Shown here one piece after another: positions 57,952-64,000 of a stretch of 64,000 bases of DNA. The stretch spans positions 165,814,130 to 165,878,129 of the forward strand of contig NC_133122.1 in the NCBI RefSeq assembly GCF_033568475.1. The letters are read 5' to 3'. Made by a program: the position numbers and the translations under genes. This DNA is from Henckelia pumila. Lineage: Eukaryota > Streptophyta > Magnoliopsida > Lamiales > Gesneriaceae. The first letter of the stretch is position 1. Every line of letters starts with the position of its first letter. The notes below the pieces were generated by a model. The model worked only from the letters and a program-made list of their open reading frames with translations, was not told where the DNA came from and ran no database searches.

Positions 57952-58901
57952 TGATATGAATCTTATGTATGAAAGGCAACACGATTTCAACGAATCGCAC
58001 CTCAATTCGATAACAAAAGAATTCAATAATGTTGTCCCGACTTTGAAACAAGTAACAGATTTTGGAATCTCCACCTCTAGTTGAACCTGTAACTAGCAAC
58101 AGAGAATTCACGATAGAAAACAATCAAAGATTCAATTAGACCTTCAAAGGAACCTGTTTTTGACAACCCAATTGAAAATCGATTGACAAACGCCACAAAG
58201 CTATGAAACTTTGATAAGTTTGATTTTGGGTAAAGCAAAAGCTTTGATAAAATTCTAAAGAGAATTTTGTATTGAATAATCAATAATCTGAAAATCTTAG
58301 TTATCATTAAAATAATGAATGTTGTAGTATTTATATTACAACCCAAAATATTAAAAGATAACGCAAAATAAATAAAAAAGATATCAAAGATATCTCCTAA
58401 AGTTTCCTAGTAGGAATAAAAGACCTAAAATAAACAAAGTAAATCCAAAATATTAAAAATCCCGAACACACACACAAACACCTTCGGTGCGTGTAAAAGG
58501 GCATGGCGCGGTCGTGCGATAAGGTAGCGCGGGCGCGCCGAGAGCTCGCAAAACATCGTCAATTTGGCATCCGTAAGCGCGGGCGCGTGATCATGAGGGG
58601 CGGGCGCGCTTCTTCTTTGCAAAATAATGGCGCGGGCGCGCGAGTCTGGGGCGCGGGCGCGCCTTGGCTTCGAGCAGGGTCTTCAATTTCTTCACTTTAT
58701 TTACCTCTTTTGACCTCAATAAGATTATAAGTTCCTCCAAATTGAATATCAAGAAATCCAACGCCCTCTTGTGTCTTCAACAACAAAGATTGAAGTGCTT
58801 CCTTTAACTTCTGAGCTCGGCCTCTCGTAACCGGTCCTCGTGTTGTCTCCAACAGATCCTTAGTCACTTGATCAACATGCGAGCCATCCATGATCGCATC
58901 A
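57952..58901 (-). repeat. 5' LTR of the chromovirus
   Basis: 950 bp, similar to 51954-52913 except for point changes and rearranged GCGCGGGCGCGC units (about 58506-58664). AAGGA follows at 58902-58906. Confidence 0.92.
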
Positions 58902-58906
58902 AAGGA

Positions 58907-60791
58907 AGAGGGAATCTCGGAAAAAATCTGAAGAAGAAGAGGTCGCATTTGAAGAACCCAGATAAGAGATGGCTGAAAATATGAGCTTGAGACAGCTTGG
59001 CACCCCTGATTTGAATCAACAGCCTTTATGCATTACTTTTCCTACTTTAGAGGCTAATGCCACTTTTGAACTGAAATCTGGACTAATACATATTTTACAT
59101 TTTTTTCATGACCTTGTAGGTGAGGATCCTCATAAACATTTTATGGGGTTTCATGTGGTTTGCACAAGCATGAAACCAGCTGGAGTGACAGAGGAAAAAA
59201 ATCATCTTAGAGCCTTTTATTTTTTCTAAAGGATGCTGCAAAGGATTGGCTATATTATCTACCTCCTGGATCCCTCACAACTTGGAATGAGATGAAGAGG
59301 ATTTTCTTAGAAAAGTATTTTCCAACGTCGAGAACAGCGAACATCAGGAAGGAGATATATGGCATTAAACAATATGCAAGGGAGTCACGTCACGAATATT
59401 GGGAACGTTTCAAGAAGCTTTGTGCTAACTATCAGCAACATCAGATAAGTGAAAATATTTTGATTCAATACAGTGGAGGAGTTTTTTTGGACAAGACACC
59501 ACAAGATGCGAGAAATTTAATTGCGAATATGGAAGCCAATTCTCAGCAATTTGGCACCAGCAGGCTTGACCACCCAAGAGGAGCAATGAGGTAAATGTTT
59601 CTTCCCTTGAACAACAACTGATTGATTTGATGTCTCTTGTGCGTCAAATTGCTGTAGGAAATGGAAAAAATGTGAAGCTGTGTGGAATTTGTGCTACGAT
59701 GGGGCATTGGACTGATACGTGTCCCACACTTCAAGAGGAATCTGTTGAACAAGTCAATGCAAAAGGAGGTTTTCCGAAGCAACCACAAAGGAAGTATGAT
59801 CCTTACTCAAACATGTATAATCCAGGTTGGAGGGATCATCCAAACCTCAGATATGGAAATCCTGAAATGAACTAGCATGCATCTTACGTGCAGTCAAATA
59901 ATCAAGCAAATAGGCCGCCATATCCTTTACAATAACAATCCCCTCAAATTCCAACCCCTGGTGATTTTTTGGAAAATATTGTCAAGGATCTTGCCACTAA
60001 TACCTTAAAATTCCAATAGGAAACGAGGGCAAGCATTCACAATTTTAACACTCAAATGGGACAGTTGGCAACAACAATAAATAAGTTGGAGGCACAAAAC
60101 TCTAGCAGTTTACCATCCCAAACAGTGCCAAATCCAAAAGAAAATGTAAGTGCAATCACTTTAAGGAGTGAAAGGCAGTTGAAGATTCAAGATAAAGTAC
60201 AAGCACCATCAAAAAAGGCAAGCGAGGAAGAATCTAAGGTGGATGAGAATGAGCCTATTCAAGAAGAGGCACCAAAAGGTAAGTTTCCTACCCCTTTCAA
60301 AGTACAAACCCGTACCCCCATTTCCCCATGCATTGAAGGATTCTAAGAAAGATGAAGGCATTTAGGAACTTTATGATACTTTTCGTAGATGTGAGGTAAA
60401 TATTCCTTTGTTAGATGCTATTAAACAAATACCTCGCTATGCTAAATTTTTAAAATAATTGTGTACTGCGAAAAGAAAACATAAATTGAAAGGATGCTAG
60501 AAAGTGGAGTTGGGAGAAAATGTTTCTGTTGTGATCCAGAGGAAAATTCCCGCAAAATTTAAGGATCCATGTATGTTTTATATTCTTTGTATGATAGGGA
60601 ACGTTCAACTTCAGAAGGCCATGTTGTATATAGGAGCATCAATCAATGTCATGCCATAATCTGTTTATGCTTCCTCGAAACTCGGTCCTTTGAGTAAAAC
60701 TGGAGTTGTTATCCAGTTGGATGATAGATCCAATGCATACCCTAGGGGTGTTGTAGAGAAGGTTCTTGTGCAAGTAAATAATTTGGTATTC
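58907..60791 (+). pseudogene. Tat/Athila-like gag and protease relic
   Basis: It continues the gag frame interrupted at 51953. A retrotransposon-gag core spans about 58969-59594 (LTTWNEMKRIFLEKYFPTSR). A CCHC-like cluster (LCGICATMGHWTDTC) is near 59678 and GWRDHPNLRYGN near 59827. A coiled region is at 60056-60346, and an aspartic protease remnant with IGASINVMP is near 60630. Stops and frameshifts break it at about 58963, 59228, 59594, 59873 and 60344. The protease is cut at 60791 by a gypsy LTR in the opposite orientation. Confidence 0.85.
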
Positions 60792-62177
60792 TATAGAGAC
60801 CCAACCCGGATCCACTACCTAATCAGAGTTAGAGCATAATTAAGCATGCAATAAATTAAAATATTCGATGCAGAAGACTTAAATAAATGCTGGTTGGTGG
60901 AATACAACCGACTAATCAAATTCGATATACAACCCAATCGAATTAAATGAAACCTACAGCTAATCCTGCTGTCTTTACTAGTCGTTGGTCTCTCCAAGCT
61001 ACTGGGCGCACTACTTGCTCCTGCACCTGCCCCGTCGAATGGGGTGTCCAGACATACAAAAAATACTGGACGTGAGCGACTACGCTCAATACACAAGCAA
61101 TGATATATAAAATATATGCAGCACATAAATGACTTTAAAACAAGGATAAAATAGTATACTCAGGGGCGCCATGAATATACAACGCCGTGCTGGATAGCTA
61201 GTCCGCGGGGTCGCTCGTATATTCACCAATCAACTATAGCGTCTACTCCACCGTCGTGGTCACTCCTAGTGATAGAAAAACCAGGAGCTGACCCTCCCCA
61301 AACACGAATCCATAAGGAGTAACTCAACATTGATGGAAACTGTCATGACTCACATCTCACAGGATGCAGTCTAGTACGTATAAAAATATGCATGTGCTAA
61401 AGCTGTAAAACATGGGAAACACATAGCACATACTCATGCAACACATATATCATATATCATGGTGGTCATCTCAGACAGTACTTACGTACGTCACTAGAGG
61501 CAGTCCTAGCAGTCCCACTCTAGTTTCCAAGCCTATCATCAGCTCTACAATGTAAATACTCATGCATCATTAAACAATCTCTAAAAGCCTTAAATAAGCT
61601 AATAGATACTCCTAAATAATTTAAGGAGACCATAGCTATACCTGCGTCCGTCGTCAGCCCGCTGATGGCGACTGCCTCAAAACTTAGGCACAGCTCTGCT
61701 ACGATGTCGGGATCGCTCCGCTACTTCTGGATTCCCAATAGGACGCCTAGAAATCCCTAGATCTGACTAGAAATGCTAAGGATGAGAGAAGAAGAGAGGA
61801 ATGAGCGATTGGAAATGAGCCTCGACACCTCTATTTATATACGCAGAACGGAACGTCCGTTCCCACAATCGGAGCGTCCGTTCAAATCAGAACGTCCGAT
61901 CGCTCATCAAAGCGTCAGATGTCCCATCACGTTCGTAAGCAATGACGTCACTTTTCTGACATCACGGATGACGTCAGCCCTACCAGAACGGAACTTCCGA
62001 TCGTCCAGCGGACCGTCCTATCCTGGCTGTTCCTTCGGGCCATTTTCGATCATTCTGAGTCCATTTCTGAAGTCCTTAGAATTATATGAAGCTTTTTTAA
62101 TCATGTTTTACTTAATCTAAACATTATCACTTGATTAATTATCCATTAATCATTAATTTTGGATACGTGTTAATACA
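60792..62177 (-). repeat. 3' LTR of a minus-strand gypsy related to element C
   Basis: On the minus strand it starts TGTATTAACACG after a polypurine tract and ends in GGGTCTCTATA, a mutated CA end. TATAAATA is at 61832-61839 (minus strand), with a cluster of CGGAACGTCCG-type palindromes on the upstream side (61845-62025). The conserved module complementary to that of element C is at 61028-61076. Confidence 0.8.
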
Positions 62178-62626
62178 TTCTCCCCCCTTAAAATATTTCG
62201 TCCCGAAATCTAGGGAATGCCTGAGAATGAATCTCAACCTCTGATTATCACATTCACAGGAAATTATGATTCGGAACGACTGGTCGAAATAACTTTCGAC
62301 AATCTAAACTCTTGTCACACGACCACAAGTTTGTTGGCACTGGCCGAACTTTTTTAGCATCTCCAAACGCATAAGTCTGGTTCCTGCAGAACTAGATCTG
62401 CTGCATTACTGGAACAAGTCGAACTTAATAGGTACCAATGTATCCCAAACTGGATACACCTTCCAACCTCAACTAGAATCACTAAAGATTCTTCCATCGA
62501 GATGACACTCGTACGATCGTATCTCGTAACTCGAGACATTTTGGAGCGCCTACTGATCAATAGTATCTGATTCCCATACTGAAATCAATCATATCTATCT
62601 ATGATAATCTCATATGACAGTTCTTG
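62178..62626 (-). mobile_element. Polypurine tract and 3' untranslated tail of the same minus-strand gypsy
   Basis: On the minus strand, TTTCGGGACGAAATATTTTAAGGGGGGAGAA runs into the LTR (quoted as two known motifs: the 'gggacgaa' box and the purine tract at 62178-62189). The remaining 430 bp show no integrase coding. The element is cut at 62627 by another LTR. Confidence 0.65.
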
Positions 62627-64000
62627 TGTAAGGCCCGAAAATATTAAATTATTAATTATGATATTTGAAAATTAAATTTCATATTATGGGCTAATATTGA
62701 TTTGAGAAGTTATGGAAATGATAGATTTAATTTTCGAGCCGAAAATATTTAATTTGAGAATTTACGGATATTGAGAATTAAATTCCGAGAATTCTTAAAT
62801 TAAAAGAATAAATATTTGATTTGAATATTTATGGAATTTGAGATTAAATTCCATATTTCGGAAATTAAAGAAGATGTATTTTGAAGATGAAACCCGATCA
62901 GGGGTTGATTGGAGAATATCGAAGATTCGAGGGCTAAAATGCAAAAGGCCGGGATTATTGATTTAATCCGAATTTATTTAATTTTAATCCGAGTATATTT
63001 AATTTGGGAATATTTAGAGTTTCGATTTTAATTCTAATATTCTTAAATTATTTTGGATTGAAATTGAATTAAAACGAAGGCCGAGGACCGAATTGCAATT
63101 ATTGAAGACTTGAGGGACTAAATTGCAATTTATGCAATACATATCTGATTTTAAGTTGATTATCAGCTTGCAACGTGTATTCTTCAGAAAACTTCAGAAT
63201 TTGGAAAGGAGAACAGAGGAGCTGAAGTTGTTCCCTTTTTCTTTGAATTCGATTTCTTCGAAACCCTGAACTTTTGATCCGCTCGTCTGATTTCAATTCT
63301 GAAAGATGTTCTGGAATCCTTGCGACGAGGGCTTCGATTTGATGTAAGTATTTAATCCTTTCGGCATGTTTTGAAGAACGAAATATGGCAGAGATCAGAT
63401 TATGAAACTATGTTGTGTCTTTGAGTTCGTATGCCGTTCGATATCGCAGTCGGATTGGAAATGAATTAAGAAATGAACTTGTCATGGTTTCAGCATATTT
63501 TTGACTTGTTAACATGTGATTATAGCTGCTGATATGATGAATTGAATGATGAATTCAGCTGATATAAGTGATACGAATGATTGAGTTGATTAGAAATGAA
63601 TTCGATACCGAGTCGGTTCCCGATTTTCAATTGCTACGCCGCCGGTTGATGTTTTGACTTCGTTTTGATAGCCTATAACTGAGTTGAGATAGTTTTTTAG
63701 ATGTTATGAATGTTATAGCATTTTTATTTCTTGATTTCAGTTGAGTTTCGAAGGCTAACGATTCAAGACTCCGAGTTATATCGAATAAGAAGAAGTTGAA
63801 GTTTGAAATAATGTTGATTGAATCTATATTGATGATTTTGATTCAATTCTGAAATGATTGAATAGAATGAGGTTTGATATACATGTTTTGATGATATGTT
63901 TCAGAGTTTAATAGGAGACTATTGACTCAAGAACCTCAACTTGAAACCGAAGAAGAAATGATGATAGTTGAAGTTGTTTTCCCTTGAAGATCGAATGTTA
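62627..64000 (+). repeat. LTR of a gypsy element related to element A, runs off the window
   Basis: It starts TGTAAGGCCCG, like TGTAAGGCGCG at 230. From about 62960 it follows LTR A closely (TTTAATTTGGGAATATTTAG, then a GGACCGAATTGCAA block), and later blocks with CTTTCAG/TTTCAGTTGA strings recur. At least 1374 bp are present; the 3' end with the expected hairpins is beyond the window. It cannot be told whether it is a 5' LTR, a 3' LTR or a solo LTR. Confidence 0.75.

Larger units (their letters stand above)
51954..58901 (-). mobile_element. Chromovirus-type Ty3/gypsy element, minus strand, nearly complete
   Basis: It is 6948 bp, with LTRs at 51954-52913 and 57952-58901 and exact AAGGA duplications. 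On the minus strand each LTR starts TGATGCGATC and ends TTCATATCA. The PBS TGGTATCAAAGC lies just inside the right LTR. The polyprotein shows only scattered stops, so the insertion is fairly young. The pol frame runs into the 3' LTR, an arrangement described for CRM-type centromeric chromoviruses (from memory). Confidence 0.92.
51797..60791 (+). mobile_element. Fragmented Tat/Athila-like gypsy element
   Basis: The leader with PBS and the gag start (51797-51953) are separated from the rest of gag and protease (58907-60791) by a 6948-bp chromovirus. The pieces are collinear: the gag frame before 51953 (YDPEIERIFHRR) continues in phase after 58906. The 5' LTR is missing at the left and the right is cut by another gypsy LTR in the protease. 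Assignment rests on the PBS type and on gag motifs such as GWRDHPNLRYGN. Confidence 0.8.

Overview
The window is a stretch of nuclear DNA from a flowering plant, most likely a eudicot. The evidence is genes with GT-AG introns, a P-class PPR gene, a UGT87-type glycosyltransferase with the plant PSPG box, and several nested Ty1/copia and Ty3/gypsy LTR retrotransposons. I cannot name the species.

Left part (1-34.2 kb) is almost all retrotransposon. In order it holds: the 3' end and long 3' LTR of a plus-strand gypsy element (1-2321); a remnant of a copia leader (2322-3327); a decayed plus-strand gypsy element (3328-10318) whose 3' LTR is cut; an LTR-like segment from 10319; and, inside that segment, a complete and very young copia element (11687-21247). 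The copia has a perfect 5-bp target duplication, an uninterrupted 1304-residue polyprotein and nearly identical LTRs. After an unassigned kilobase comes a decayed minus-strand gypsy element with 2-kb LTRs (22333-31360), the gag start and LTR of another minus-strand gypsy, and a second LTR-like segment.

Middle part (34.3-50 kb) is the genic island. A three-exon PPR gene (plus strand, 34312-40203) is followed by a WD40 scrap. Next is a multi-exon relic of the GPI-transamidase subunit PIG-S, with splice sites kept but several nonsense codons and frameshifts. A two-exon UGT87A-like gene lies on the minus strand (48465-49933). Small inverted-repeat elements crowd the UGT promoter side.

Right part (51.2-64 kb) is again nested repeats. 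It holds a PIF/Harbinger transposase scrap and a Tat/Athila-like gypsy (51.79-60.79 kb). A minus-strand chromovirus has split that gag with an exact AAGGA duplication (51954-58901), a minus-strand gypsy 3' LTR has cut its protease, and a further gypsy LTR runs off the right edge.

The least expected signal is that every retrotransposon type here carries its own array of short palindromes in its LTR or leader. The copia leader has eleven back-to-back GC-rich hairpins with covarying arms. Two gypsy elements have triplets of 32-bp hairpins. Another gypsy group has repeated GATCGGAA/TTCCGATC half-sites just upstream of the TATA box. The chromovirus has GCGCGGGCGCGC units whose number and position differ between its own two LTRs.
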